Origin: Cylindrodendrum hubeiense
Lineage: Eukaryota > Ascomycota > Sordariomycetes > Hypocreales > Nectriaceae
Assembly (NCBI GenBank): GCA_014621425.1
Contig: JAANBB010000142.1
Coordinates: 21,689-85,688 of the forward strand
Length of the DNA: 64,000 nt
Direction of reading: 5' to 3'
This document shows positions 53,045 to 63,645 of this stretch, piece by piece. Made by a program: the position numbers and the translations under genes. The notes beneath the pieces were generated by a model, which saw nothing but the letters and a program-made list of their open reading frames with translations, was not told where the DNA came from and ran no database searches. Every line of letters begins with the position of its first letter. The stretch's first letter is position 1.

Positions 53045-54081
53045 GGGCCAGCCCGAGGCACTCAAGGCACTCCTCAACCTGGACAGCAGCCTCAAGTGCA
53101 AGCCCAGCCCGTTATCAAACAGGAGCAACCCTCCCACCCCCCTCCCATCAATGCCGCCATTGCCTCTGCGGCTACCCAGGGCCAGGTGGGAACTCCTACA
53201 CAGGCGACGGCGCGGGTCCAGACTCCTCAACAGGCCGTAACTCCCGTCACTGCTGGTGGACCAACTCGAGCTCTCAGCCATTCCGCCGCCATGAGTCTTG
53301 CGAACCAGAGAGCTGCCAGTACACCCGGTAGTGCCCCTGTACCAGGTCAACAGCCCAACTCCGGAACCCCTACCCCGGTCGGTCCTACAGTGAATCAGAG
53401 CGTGATGGGCTCTAGCATCCCGCAGCAACAGCAAGGTCACCCGCACGCTCACCCTCCTCAACCTCAGCAAACGAGCATGCAGTCAAAGATGCCTATTCCC
53501 AAGCAGCTGCCGGAGAAGGCCACGGCCGTCCCCCAGGGGGTGGCAGTCGGAGGAGGCGTTAATACCGGGCGACCAACCATGTCACAGGGAAGCGGCACTC
53601 TGGGAGGTGTTATGAACCAGCCCCCGATCAACAGAATCCCGGCCTACAATCACGAGGCCGAGGGCGATCACGTGCTTAGCAAGAAGAAGCTGGACGAGCT
53701 GGTCCGACAGGTATGCGGAGGATCTGGCGAAGGACAGGATGGAAACCTCCTCACGCCCGAGGTGGAAGAGGTATGTCGTCTTGATTGGTTTAGTGCATTG
53801 GAGAGAAGAAAGCTAACTTGCCATAGAACGTCTTGAACATGGCGGATTCTTTTGTGGACAGCGTTCTCCACGCTGCATGCCGCAACTCCAAGGAGCGCGG
53901 ATCCAAGGTACTCGAGATCCGAGATATCCAGCTTGTCCTCGAGCGAACTTACAACATCCGCGTGCCTGGATACTCGTCGGACGAGTTACGTACTGTTCGC
54001 AAGATTCTACCCTCGGCTGGCTGGATTGCCAAGATGAGCGCCGTCCAGGCGGCCAAGGTGATGCCAGGCAAGGGCGAATGA
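53045..54081 (+). CDS. taf12: TFIID/SAGA subunit TAF12 (N-terminus not found)
   Basis: Exons 53045-53770 and 53827-54081 are joined over a 56-bp intron with a GCTAAC branch. The frame is open from 53045, where an in-frame TGA precedes it, so this start is not a real start codon. After a Gln/Pro/Thr-rich stretch with PVIKQEQ come the linker [26 protein letters not shown] and the histone fold: [42 protein letters not shown]. The end is [15 protein letters not shown]. The histone fold is intact and matches TAF12, partner of TAF4 or Ada1. The helical N-terminal region seen in other filamentous fungi was not found in the 930 bp upstream. The gene may start in an exon I could not recognise, be truncated, or carry a sequence error. 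Confidence 0.8.
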
Positions 54082-55442
54082 ATTTTAGAGTCTGCTTGCG
54101 AAGAGTAGATCTTCGATGGTCACTGCAACTGTGGAACATGGGGTTTGGTTTTGGAAGACGGCGTTGGGAGCACACTCGGATTAAAAGGATGGCGGTACTT
54201 GGCGGGAGCAATAAGCGATATCCTCGAGAGAAACGTGATAAGAATGACGCTTTGAAATTGGGAGGACTGGTGCGGTAGATCAACTGGATTCAGTCGCAGC
54301 AGGTAATGAATAGAATTGTCGGCCCTTGAGGCTGGATTCATGAATGCGCATGTGCACATGCAGTTGCATAGGTACTCTGCAACAGAGGGCGTTGGACGCC
54401 TAAACAATGCCTAGCCACAATAACGGTAACCTGTGAGTCTTGAAATCGCACAGTATGGTTTAGATTTGCTTGAAGGAGAAATTGGGTCAGGTCATGAACC
54501 GAATTTATTGGTGTTGAGAGCAGACACGCGATCACCATACGACCACATGCAGCTAGTTATGGCGGTGGCGCATGTGTTGCGACGTCTATGGCTCGCATGG
54601 ACGCACATGGTTCACCGGACGATGAGGGAGGTCGGCAACTTGCGTGAGGAACATGTGCTTAAATAAACAATTCTAAGGTTTTATAGGCAAATTATCATTC
54701 ACTTAATTGAAGTCGTACGGTGCACTGCTTTTTGGTATGTGGGTTGGTGTCGGTGATAGCGCAACAAGGAGTCGTAGAGGCGAATGCGCTGCGAGACGCA
54801 TCTACCAAGGTGCCTACCTAGGTACCTACCTAAACCTACATGGTTGCTGGGGCACGGACTCGCTGACTCGCTGCGTTTTGGATGATGACCGACCTTCGCA
54901 GGCAACATCGAAAACGTCACTGCTGGGGGACCCACATGGTAGCATTGCCTTAACAATTTCGCCTTCTCTCTGAGACGCCTGGGATGTACTTGGTACCTAG
55001 CTTCCATGCACTCTCCCGCCCCAGCGCTAGGTACCATCGTGCCCGGCCTTGTCGCCCACTGCTGCTCCTGCTGCTACCGCTGCTGCTCCGTGGCCCAGCC
55101 CAGTCCCAATCTGTGAGCTTCGAACCTTCTTGCACCTCCCACGCATTCGAGTCGACCTGATCCACTGCAACCTGCAACCTCGCATCACCATCCACCTCAA
55201 CAACCGCCCGCCCCAACGCACCCGTCCTACTACTCTTCCCGTCGACGACGTCCCTCCCGCTACAGCGCGCCCGGGTATCTGCCCTCCTCCTGTCCTGAGC
55301 TGTGCCCTAGTTGTGCCACGCAGACGCCGCGACGAGCCGAAGCGCGCTCGACTCCACGCTCTCCCGCTCTCGGTCATCGCCATCGGCAGACCCAGCTTCT
55401 CCCATTTCCCCGTTTCGACACACACACACACATACCACCGCG
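54082..55442. other. Intergenic, upstream of RPN3
   Basis: The C-rich 300 bp before the RPN3 start codon look like leader sequence and end in a CA-dinucleotide run at 55420-55435. Near 54809-54834 there is a CTACCTAGGTACCTACC block, an A/T-G/C palindromic word also seen at 4368-4381. Nothing coding is recognised. Confidence 0.45.
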
Positions 55443-57311
55443 ATGCCCGGCAAGACGCCACAAGGCAACGGGAAAAAGCCCGTCGGGAGCGGTGTCCGGA
55501 AGACCAAGGACGTAGAGATGACGGATGCCTCAAAGACCAAGGGCAAGAAGGGTGCCAAGGATACCGACGAGGAGATGACGGTTGTTGTACCCCCTTCCAA
55601 GGCCTCGAAACAGTCTTCGAAGGCCGACGCCGAGGGCGATGTGTCCATGGACGAGGACAAGGCCGATGAGGACGAGGCCAAGGTCGACCCCGTCGTGCAA
55701 ACTGTCGCAGGTGAGCATTAACCAAGCGGCCGCAATCGTTTGATACCTAGCAATGGCTAATCCCGAAACCCGTACGCAGATATCAAGAGCAACTTTGCCC
55801 TGTTAGACCGCGCTGTGGCCCTTTTCGATGCCAGATTCTCACTCCGCGCCCTGCGGTCCATCTCCATCATCCGCAAGCACCTTACGCCCGATATCATCGC
55901 TCAGGTCATCTCCGACACCTTCCCCGCTACCGTCGCCTCAGGGAACATTGCCAAGCAGCTCCTCCTCGCTGTCGGCCGCGAGAACGCCCCTCTGGGCCGT
56001 CAGGGAGGTTCTGAGATGGAGGTTGATGCCGACCCCTCCAAGGCCTCTCCCAAGAACGGCTCCAAGAAAGAGCACAAGGACATTATTCCCGAGACCGACA
56101 TCTTCCTGGGAATCCTTGTCCAGGTTTACCTCTTTGACTCGAAGCAATTCCAGCGTGGTGCCGAGTTCTCGCAGTATCTGTCCGACCGAATCCAGACATT
56201 GAACCGCCGCACGCTCGACTCTCTGTCCGCCAAGGTGTACTTCTACTACTCCATCTTCTGCGAGCACATTGCTCCCCTGGCTCCTTCGCCTCAATCCCCC
56301 GTCGTCGCCATCCGACCTACGCTCCTCGCCGCTCTTCGAACTGCCGTGCTACGAAAGGACGTCGACACTCAAGCCTCGGTTATTGTCCTGCTGCTGCGAA
56401 ATTACCTCTTGACTTCGCACATCAACCAGGCCGACCTGCTTGTTTCGCACACCCAATTCCCCGAGAATGCCGTCAACAACCAGGTGGCGCGGTTCCTCTA
56501 CTACCTTGGTCGCATCCGGTCCATCCAGCTGCGCTACACTGAGGCCCACGAGCACCTCACCGCGGCCACTCGCAAGGCTCCTTCCAGCAACTGCGCCCTG
56601 GGATTCTCTCAGACGGCGACCAAGCTGCTGTTGGTGGTTGAGCTTCTTATGGGCGACATCCCCGACCGTGCTACCTTCCGACAGCCGACTATGGAGGTTG
56701 CCCTCCACCCCTACTTCCTGTTGGTGCAGGCTGTCCGTGTGGGTAACCTAGAGGACTTCGAGACGACCATCGTCGATCATGCCGACACCTTCCGACGCGA
56801 TGGTACCTACAGCCTGATCTTGCGCCTGCGACAAAACGTCATCAAGACCGGTATCCGAATGATGTCGCTGTCCTACTCGCGAATCTCGCTCCGAGATATT
56901 TGCATTCGTCTCCAGCTTGGTAGCGAGGAGTCTGCAGAGTACATTGTCGCCAAGGCAATCCGAGATGGTGTGATTGAGGCCACGCTCGACCGAGAGCGAG
57001 GCTTCATGAAGAGCAAGGAGGTTGGCGATGTCTACGCTACTCGCGAGCCGGGTGAGGCGTTCCACGACCGAATCCAGGCCTGCTTAGCCCTGCACGACGA
57101 GAGTGTGAAGGTTTGTACCCCTAGTCTTGTCAGCAGTAATTCCAAACTAACTGTGCCCGTTTCCTAGGCTATGCGATTCCCGATGAACCAGCACCGCCTT
57201 GAGCTCAAGAATGCCCAGGAAGCTCGAGAGCGCGAGCGCGAGATGGCCAAGGAGATACAGGAGGGGGATCTGGATGATGATGATCTGGGTGGAGACTTTG
57301 ATGGCATGTAA
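55443..57311 (+). CDS. rpn3: 26S proteasome regulatory subunit RPN3
   Basis: Three exons, 55443-55710, 55780-57110 and 57168-57311, give 580 residues. The first 90 residues are acidic and Lys-rich (MPGKTPQGNGKKP ... ADEDEAKVDP). The helical repeats and PCI domain follow, with NQVARFLYYLGRIRSIQLRY, ALHPYFLLVQAVRVGN and the winged-helix ISLRDICIRL. The last exon ends in an acidic tail (DLDDDDLGGDFDGM), typical of Rpn3/PSMD3, a lid subunit of the 19S particle. Splice junctions are in phase and use ordinary GT-AG signals; the second donor is GTTTGT. Confidence 0.96.
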
Positions 57312-58034
57312 ACTCATTATTGTGTTACTACAACTTTGGGAAGCGTTTTCAGCGCTCGCTCTGAATCTTTCCACGTGCTTTCGGTGCCGGGGGTTTGGGA
57401 GGGGTTTCTCTTAGCTGTAGGTTCTTCAAATCACCGGCTGGCGCCTAGAGGACAGAGGCTGTCTTATGGGGTATCGCGATAGAGAGAGGGACGGGTTGGG
57501 GGGTTGCCATGGCATAATCGGGGTCCCCCAACGTGTACTAGATACTGGCAAGGGAGATTGGTGAGAGGGGGAGAGAGAGAAGTAGAGAAGTGACAACATA
57601 AATTTCGCTTTGAGTTATTACAGATTCTGGAGTTGTGTGTGTATGTGTGTATATGTTTCCGAGTTGGGCCATGCGCTCTATATGCCTGGCTGCGGACATT
57701 AACCCATCCTCTCTTGTTGAATGTAGCGGGTATTTGTTCCACTTGTCTATGAATGTTCGATATAAGCTGTTACGTCCGAAACCACCCACATTTTAGACGC
57801 CTGGATTGACCGCGATGCTTCACATTGGCGGGTAATTATAGCTAAACGTGGTTGCCGCCGTACTACCTGATTGGGATGGCTAAAACAGCAGCTCATGCAG
57901 GTGCAACCGCCCAACGCCGAACCTCTCAGGCGACTGAAGAACAAGGAACCAGCAACACCTCGCCGCGATCATGACCCCCATAAACTTGCATCCATCTCTA
58001 TTGTCCATTTCGCTTGACGGCTTATACTGGCGCC
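57312..58034. other. Intergenic between RPN3 and the HET gene
   Basis: It contains the RPN3 3' UTR and a GT-rich microsatellite at about 57632-57655. The HET promoter would be at 57800-58030. No gene is seen. Confidence 0.4.
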
Positions 58035-60089
58035 ATGGCTGCGGATGAATTCTCATACCAGCCCATCGACAACTCCTCGCTGCGCATTCTGGAGTTGTTC
58101 CCAGGAGATGCTGCAGAACCGCTGCGAGGAAAGCTGCACGTGTGCAATGAACATCCCTGGAAACTCGCCTACGAATGTATCTCGTATGCATGGGGTTGTT
58201 CTGATTTCACGCATAGCATCGCCGTCAATGGCAAAACACTTCCTATCACGGCCAACTTACACGCTGCGCTGCATGACTTCCGCTTGCCTCAGCGTAAGAC
58301 TCGATCGGGAGGAACTAGTTACATAGGGGCGATGAGATGCGCTCAACGGAACCGGCGGCTCTCCAACGGCAAGGGACAGGACCTTCAAAGCATCCCGACT
58401 TCGGGATCCCGGTTTATTTGGGCTGATGGAATATGCATCAACCAGCGCGACAACAGAGAGAAGGCATGCCAGGTCATTCGCATGGCAGCGTATTATAAAG
58501 CTGCTCTGCGGGTGTTGATTCATCTGGGGCTCGAGTTCAAAGGGGGTGGACATCTTCTCCTCGATCTACTCAAGAGAACGAATCGCTATATGAGGAGAAA
58601 GGCACGGGAGGCCAGGGAGGAGAAGCGAGCGCTGGCAAAGAATCCGCGACATCGGCTGAGGCCCATCAGTCCTACAACTCGTGAGCTTCCTGCTAGGGAC
58701 GATCGGGTTTGGGATCCGCTGAGGGCTGTCTTTGATAGTTCATACTGGTCTCGGTTTTGGGTAATCCAAGAAGTGGTCGAGGCCAGGACAGCTTTTCTAT
58801 ACTATGGCCAGGGTTTTGTTACATTGGACGAATTTTGCAGTACCTTTGGCTGGCTTATACCTTGCCAACTTGTCAAACTATCTCTAGAACCTAGGCAGGT
58901 TCTGGCGCGCTATCCAAACGCCATTGCCTTCAACCGCCTGGTTCGGTTCCGGGAGGGCATCGACAAGGTGGGAAGGTCATGGGGGCTCATCGACCTGATA
59001 GAGAGTTGCCGCCTCAGCAACGCATCAGATCCTCGTGATTACATCTATGGGCTGCTAGGGTTGGCCCCGGAGGCATACGGTCTTCGAGAGAACGGGGGTT
59101 CGTTTGAAATGACCAGTGGAAGCGTGGATCTCTCGCATGAACTCCTCGACGCTAGCCTTGACGATGAAGCACCTGTGCTGAGGGTGGACTATGAAGAAAG
59201 CGTCACAGCGTGCTACCTCCGGTTTGCGCGGTACATGATTTGCTGGGGTGATGGCCTCAAGCTACTATATGCTGCCTCATCGGGTCACAGGTCAGATGGG
59301 CCGTCTTGGGTGCCGGACTGGTCGACCTCGAGCATGACTCCGGTGAGGCTTGCTCCGCAAAGGCACGACTGTACCCCTTGCACCCAATGCACTGCGTCTA
59401 CCACTGAGACATACATTCGGCTGGGAGATGTTCCCGGGCATCTCATCGTCAGGGGCGTGATACTTGACAGGATATCTCAGGTTGGTCAAAAGGCGGTGGT
59501 TACGAGGGCCGGAAAGAAACGTGACCAATATGAGTTCTTGCCATCTCAACTTGGGGAGCTGACCCCTGCTTTGCGGGAATTGACGGGGTTTCTTGGAGAT
59601 ATGAGTAAATCGTATGGGGAATTTAGTCCAGAGGAGGCCATCTGGAGGACCCTGTGTTACGGGAAAGGTGCTGGTGCGCCGGGTCAAGAGCCAGAGACTC
59701 CGTTGACAGAGATGATGACTGCCACGTGTCGACTTTTCGACCTGCTCCAGTCTATTTCTGATGGCGAGGCCCTCAGCCCATCTTCCAAGGCCGAGATACA
59801 GCACTGGCAGGGAGGAAAGCCGCGCCACGCCATGGAGTGGTTCTTGGACTCGACGCGGGACATCACCCAGCGGCGACCAGGAGTGACGGATGACGGGTGG
59901 ATAGGGATGCTTCCACCTGGTGCAGAGATAGATGACTGGGTGTTTGTGCCTCTGGGATCTGCCGTGCCGTTTGTAATCCGGAGGGACGGGGAGATGTGGA
60001 AGCTTGTGGGAGAGTGCTATATCCAGGGTGTTATGCAAGGGGAACTGTTTGAGGGTGAGTGGACAGCGAAGGATATCACGTTAGTGTGA
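58035..60089 (+). CDS. HET-domain (heterokaryon incompatibility) protein
   Basis: An intronless gene of 684 residues starting MAADEFSYQPID. The HET domain is unmistakable: KLAYECISYAWG (residues 43-54), VNGKTLPITANLHAAL, WADGICINQRDNREKACQV (129-147) and VLIHLG. An insert of about 40 residues lies between the HET1-like and HET2-like blocks. The remaining 420 residues match no named domain, though HET proteins often have a family C-terminal module (here WVPDWSTSS ... LRELTGFLGDM). HET genes control allorecognition, and fusion of unlike strains triggers cell death. The frame extends upstream to a TTG only, so this ATG is chosen. Confidence 0.92.
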   Translation: MAADEFSYQPIDNSSLRILELFPGDAAEPLRGKLHVCNEHPWKLAYECISYAWGCSDFTHSIAVNGKTLPITANLHAALHDFRLPQRKTRSGGTSYIGAMRCAQRNRRLSNGKGQDLQSIPTSGSRFIWADGICINQRDNREKACQVIRMAAYYKAALRVLIHLGLEFKGGGHLLLDLLKRTNRYMRRKAREAREEKRALAKNPRHRLRPISPTTRELPARDDRVWDPLRAVFDSSYWSRFWVIQEVVEARTAFLYYGQGFVTLDEFCSTFGWLIPCQLVKLSLEPRQVLARYPNAIAFNRLVRFREGIDKVGRSWGLIDLIESCRLSNASDPRDYIYGLLGLAPEAYGLRENGGSFEMTSGSVDLSHELLDASLDDEAPVLRVDYEESVTACYLRFARYMICWGDGLKLLYAASSGHRSDGPSWVPDWSTSSMTPVRLAPQRHDCTPCTQCTASTTETYIRLGDVPGHLIVRGVILDRISQVGQKAVVTRAGKKRDQYEFLPSQLGELTPALRELTGFLGDMSKSYGEFSPEEAIWRTLCYGKGAGAPGQEPETPLTEMMTATCRLFDLLQSISDGEALSPSSKAEIQHWQGGKPRHAMEWFLDSTRDITQRRPGVTDDGWIGMLPPGAEIDDWVFVPLGSAVPFVIRRDGEMWKLVGECYIQGVMQGELFEGEWTAKDITLV

Positions 60090-61042
60090 GATAGCTGCTG
60101 ATTGTCGTGCAACGTGGAAAATAGGACATGACATGGAGTTTTCATATATGCAACTGAATTGCGATGACAGCTTTGAAAGCCCCGAGGGACGTTGACAGAG
60201 CCAGACATGGACAGAGCCAGGCCGGAGTCTTCAAGTCCTACCCTAGGGACATTGCGGTGGGTTGGTTGTAACTTACCGAGTAGACCACGCCAAACCCAAC
60301 GCGAATGAGTCAAGCTACTACGTACATAGTAGTACGTGAGAATGTATTACGTCCAGTGCTCGGCGTCCATAAAATGACAAAAAGCTTAACATCCCTGTAG
60401 CCTCTTTCGACGCCATCGTCAATTCTGCGCCTTTCCATCGACATGGCGCATGCGTGTGGGCCGCTTCCCGCGGCTGCCTTGCGCCGCTCAAGCCACGCTT
60501 CCCCATCCAAGAGCCACCATCCACAGCCTCACAGACCACCATAATCAGCCTTGCCCAACGAATACGTTTCTTCACTCTTCCATCCGCGACCACCAGTCCC
60601 CCCCAGCGGAGCCTTGCGGCTGCAACGCGACGACAACCCCTGCGGGGTAAATTGGACAGTGGCTGGGGAAGTTGGTAGAAGCGAAGTGCGAAGTACCAGG
60701 CGAATCACAGAAGCCGACCCTGGTGTGTTAAGTTGGACCTTTGACTCACTCACCCAACTCGCTGTTGGTTGTCGTTGTCAATGCAATCCTGCAATGCTCG
60801 AGTACGCCCTGCGACCGACATGTAATCAACATGCTGCAGCTTGGCTGACAGGGTTCCCTCCCGGATAGCTCCACCCGTAGGGCTGGGTGTCGAGTCACTC
60901 AGAGCAGTCCGGAGATATATAAGATGCAAGCTGCCATGGCAGTAAGACAATATCAAGTCCTCGCATCACTACACCAACTCAACAGACACTCCCAACCAGT
61001 CGAGGATACCCATCACCGGCACCCTCTACATCGGAACCAGCC
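60090..61042. other. Intergenic between the HET and LRR genes
   Basis: No coding frame is convincing. A TATA-like word (ATATATAAG) at 60916-60924 is about 120 bp before the LRR start and fits a promoter. Confidence 0.45.
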
Positions 61043-63097
61043 ATGGCCACCGCCACACAGCTGCAGCTCGCAGCCGAGCCGTCCATACCCATACAGACCA
61101 CCATGTCGAAAGATGCGTCATCGTCAACCTCAACTGACGAGGTCAACATGGACCAAGCCATCTTCCTCGCCAACTTGTGCAAACAAGGCCTCAATGACCT
61201 AGACATCCGCCTGCCAACCTTCAACCCATCACATCCCTACACCGCAGATGAGATCATCAACCTCCCGTTGGACCGGCATCGTGTCTCTGATGCCCTGCAC
61301 GATCTGCCTCGGCGGAAATCTGGCCGCCACACCCTCGCTGTCGCCATCGCCTCTCTCATGTACCCGGTGCACGAAGGCTCCCTGACGGCAATCATCCGTT
61401 ACGAGGCCGATCGAGTCCGCCTCCGAGGCTGGGCTGCTCTCCAGCGGCGATATGACATGCTGCAGGCCACCCGCCGCAACGGTCGCAACTCCTTTGGCAT
61501 GACAGGCGGTGCGGCCCCGGGTGTCCAGGCCCCTGTCTGGGCCGCCCGAATCACCGGCCAGGGCCCCTGGGATCCCGTCAAGAATCCCATCTCACTCGAC
61601 GGTGTCCAGGCTATTCCCATGCCTGTCCAGGTTTCCCACGAGGCCGACCTCGCGCCGTTCCTGGGCCACCTTGAGAAAGGAGGCACCTTTGAGCTGGATG
61701 GTACCGACCAGGGCTTCGAGCTCGATGAGGGACGTGGCGAGCCCTACTACGGCGTAAAAGGCGCCGAGTTTCGCAAAGGCGTCGTATACGAGGATGGGCG
61801 AATGGACCTGTGCAAAATGGTCGTTGGACCCGACCACATCGGCAAGCTGATGGACAGCCTCCGGCCTAATACCTTTGTCCGGCATTTCCTGCTGGGCAAT
61901 AATATCATCGGCCCTGTTGGTGCTCGTGAGGTCGCCAATTTCATCGAGGACCTGCCGGACCGCATCGACACCTGGTACTTGGCGGGCAACTGCATCGACG
62001 GAGCCAGCCTCCGGATCCTCGTTGACGCCATGGTCCAGTCCGACGCCGTCACCAATATCTGGCTAAAACGAAATCCCCTTGGTGCAAATGCCTCGGAGGA
62101 CATCTTCCGACTCATTACCGGCGCCAAGAACCTGCGAACTCTGGATCTCGACCAGACTGAGCTGGGCAACCAGGGTGTCGCCGACCTGTTCACCCGCCTG
62201 GCCGCTCATGAGATGCCCGAGGGCAACAAGCTAAAGCTAGAGCACATCTACCTGAACGGCAATGGCATCTCGGTCGAAGCTGCCCGCGCCATAGGAGCGT
62301 TCCTGGAATCACCACATTGCGGCTTGACCTCTATCTACCTGTCGTCGAACCCACTTGGGGACGAGGGTGTGGAGGCTCTGGCGGCTGCAGTTCCCAAGGC
62401 ACCGTATCTGACTCGACTGTTCTTACAATCGGTTGGAGTCAGCACCAAAGGTGCCATTGCGATCTGCAAAGCCGTCACGGGCCACCCCAGCCTCGAGAGC
62501 TTCGATTTTGGCCAGGCCTACACCACCAATGATCTTGGGCAGGCATACAATTACATCGAGGACGGAGCCGTCCCCACCATCTCCGAGCTCATCACGACCA
62601 AGAGCCGCCTGGCGTATCTCAACCTTGGATACTGCCCCATCACACCACCAGTGCTTGAGGCAATCTCCCGTGCTGTCCTCCAGAGCTTGACGCTTGTGTA
62701 TTACACCGCGTACTCGATCTTGCCGGATCCGACCCGGGCCCCGGCGACCTTCAGGCCGGCAGTCGACACCCACTTCGCCGACCCGACGAACCGCACCAAG
62801 CCGCAGCTCGAGCTGGAAAAGGCGGTGCGGGACCACCTGACGGCCAATGTGCAAACGCGGTACGGCGAGGGCATGTCGTTCAACCACTTCATGGAGGAGG
62901 AGCGGCGCTGGCTCGTCAGCGACCGCGTCGACGTGCGCAAAATCGACTCCGTGTACCGCAACCGAGACGCGGGGCTCGCCCGCCGCCGGCTGCTGACGCT
63001 GGTCAAAAACTGGGAGGAGGGCGACGAGACGCTGGACCGTGTCATGAATGCTCAGGCTCCGACCTGCTCGCTGCGTCGGCACGGCAAGAAAGAGTAG
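61043..63097 (+). CDS. Leucine-rich repeat (RNI-like) protein
   Basis: An intronless gene of 684 residues beginning MATATQLQLAAEPSIP. The N-terminal 250 residues have no recognised domain. Residues about 270-540 contain at least six ribonuclease-inhibitor-type LRRs: HFLLGNNIIGPVGAREV, WYLAGNCIDGASLRIL, IWLKRNPLGAN, HIYLNGNGISVEAARAI, IYLSSNPLGDEGVEAL and YLNLGYCPI. The tail is basic (NRDAGLARRRLLTLVKNW). Such proteins often scaffold other proteins. NOD-type ATPase motifs are missing, so it is not a nucleotide-binding LRR receptor. A complete family name is not available from the sequence. Confidence 0.85.
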   Translation: MATATQLQLAAEPSIPIQTTMSKDASSSTSTDEVNMDQAIFLANLCKQGLNDLDIRLPTFNPSHPYTADEIINLPLDRHRVSDALHDLPRRKSGRHTLAVAIASLMYPVHEGSLTAIIRYEADRVRLRGWAALQRRYDMLQATRRNGRNSFGMTGGAAPGVQAPVWAARITGQGPWDPVKNPISLDGVQAIPMPVQVSHEADLAPFLGHLEKGGTFELDGTDQGFELDEGRGEPYYGVKGAEFRKGVVYEDGRMDLCKMVVGPDHIGKLMDSLRPNTFVRHFLLGNNIIGPVGAREVANFIEDLPDRIDTWYLAGNCIDGASLRILVDAMVQSDAVTNIWLKRNPLGANASEDIFRLITGAKNLRTLDLDQTELGNQGVADLFTRLAAHEMPEGNKLKLEHIYLNGNGISVEAARAIGAFLESPHCGLTSIYLSSNPLGDEGVEALAAAVPKAPYLTRLFLQSVGVSTKGAIAICKAVTGHPSLESFDFGQAYTTNDLGQAYNYIEDGAVPTISELITTKSRLAYLNLGYCPITPPVLEAISRAVLQSLTLVYYTAYSILPDPTRAPATFRPAVDTHFADPTNRTKPQLELEKAVRDHLTANVQTRYGEGMSFNHFMEEERRWLVSDRVDVRKIDSVYRNRDAGLARRRLLTLVKNWEEGDETLDRVMNAQAPTCSLRRHGKKE

Positions 63098-63645
63098 GTG
63101 GGATTATCTGCGCGTTGATCAGACGATGCACTTGCTCGCCGATATGTGCTGGATGTTATTTGCATGCTTGCGATTTCAAGTACGATTTTAGTGGTTAGTG
63201 ATGATGTTTTAGTGGTAGAATTGCATGGCACCAGAGTGAATACAACCATGTTGCGACTTGCAAGTTCCTCTCTGACCGGCGACGAACGCAGCAGGAGTGC
63301 CCCTCCAAACCCTCCAAACCTGCCGTCGGAGTCGCAGCCCACTTACACGTGACAGCGCACCGTGAGCCAATGCTGCCGTCGCGAATCCGCCCATCTCGCC
63401 ATTTCGTAGCCTCGCGCCGCAACCCCAAGGCCTCGCCCTAGACTGAGTAATCGTGTGAAGCCCCCGAAGGCTGGCCGTCTGTGCAACCCACGACGAACAC
63501 CTGTGACCTCCCCGCGCCCAGATGCGCTAGCCCGCAGCAATCCCAGGTCCCGGCTGTGCGCCCCGACTCCATCACCACTTCCCGCGAGAGTCGCGCCTCG
63601 CATCGCGCTCGACGGATTCGACGCCTGCTACCCTACATCTTTACG
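63098..63645. other. Intergenic upstream of the last gene
   Basis: No supported coding sequence. The final 250 bp are C-rich and resemble leader sequence for the gene at 63646. Confidence 0.4.

Noticed and set aside
56349..56708. 119-codon minus-strand frame in RPN3
   Set aside because: Shadow of a long, well-recognised coding exon.
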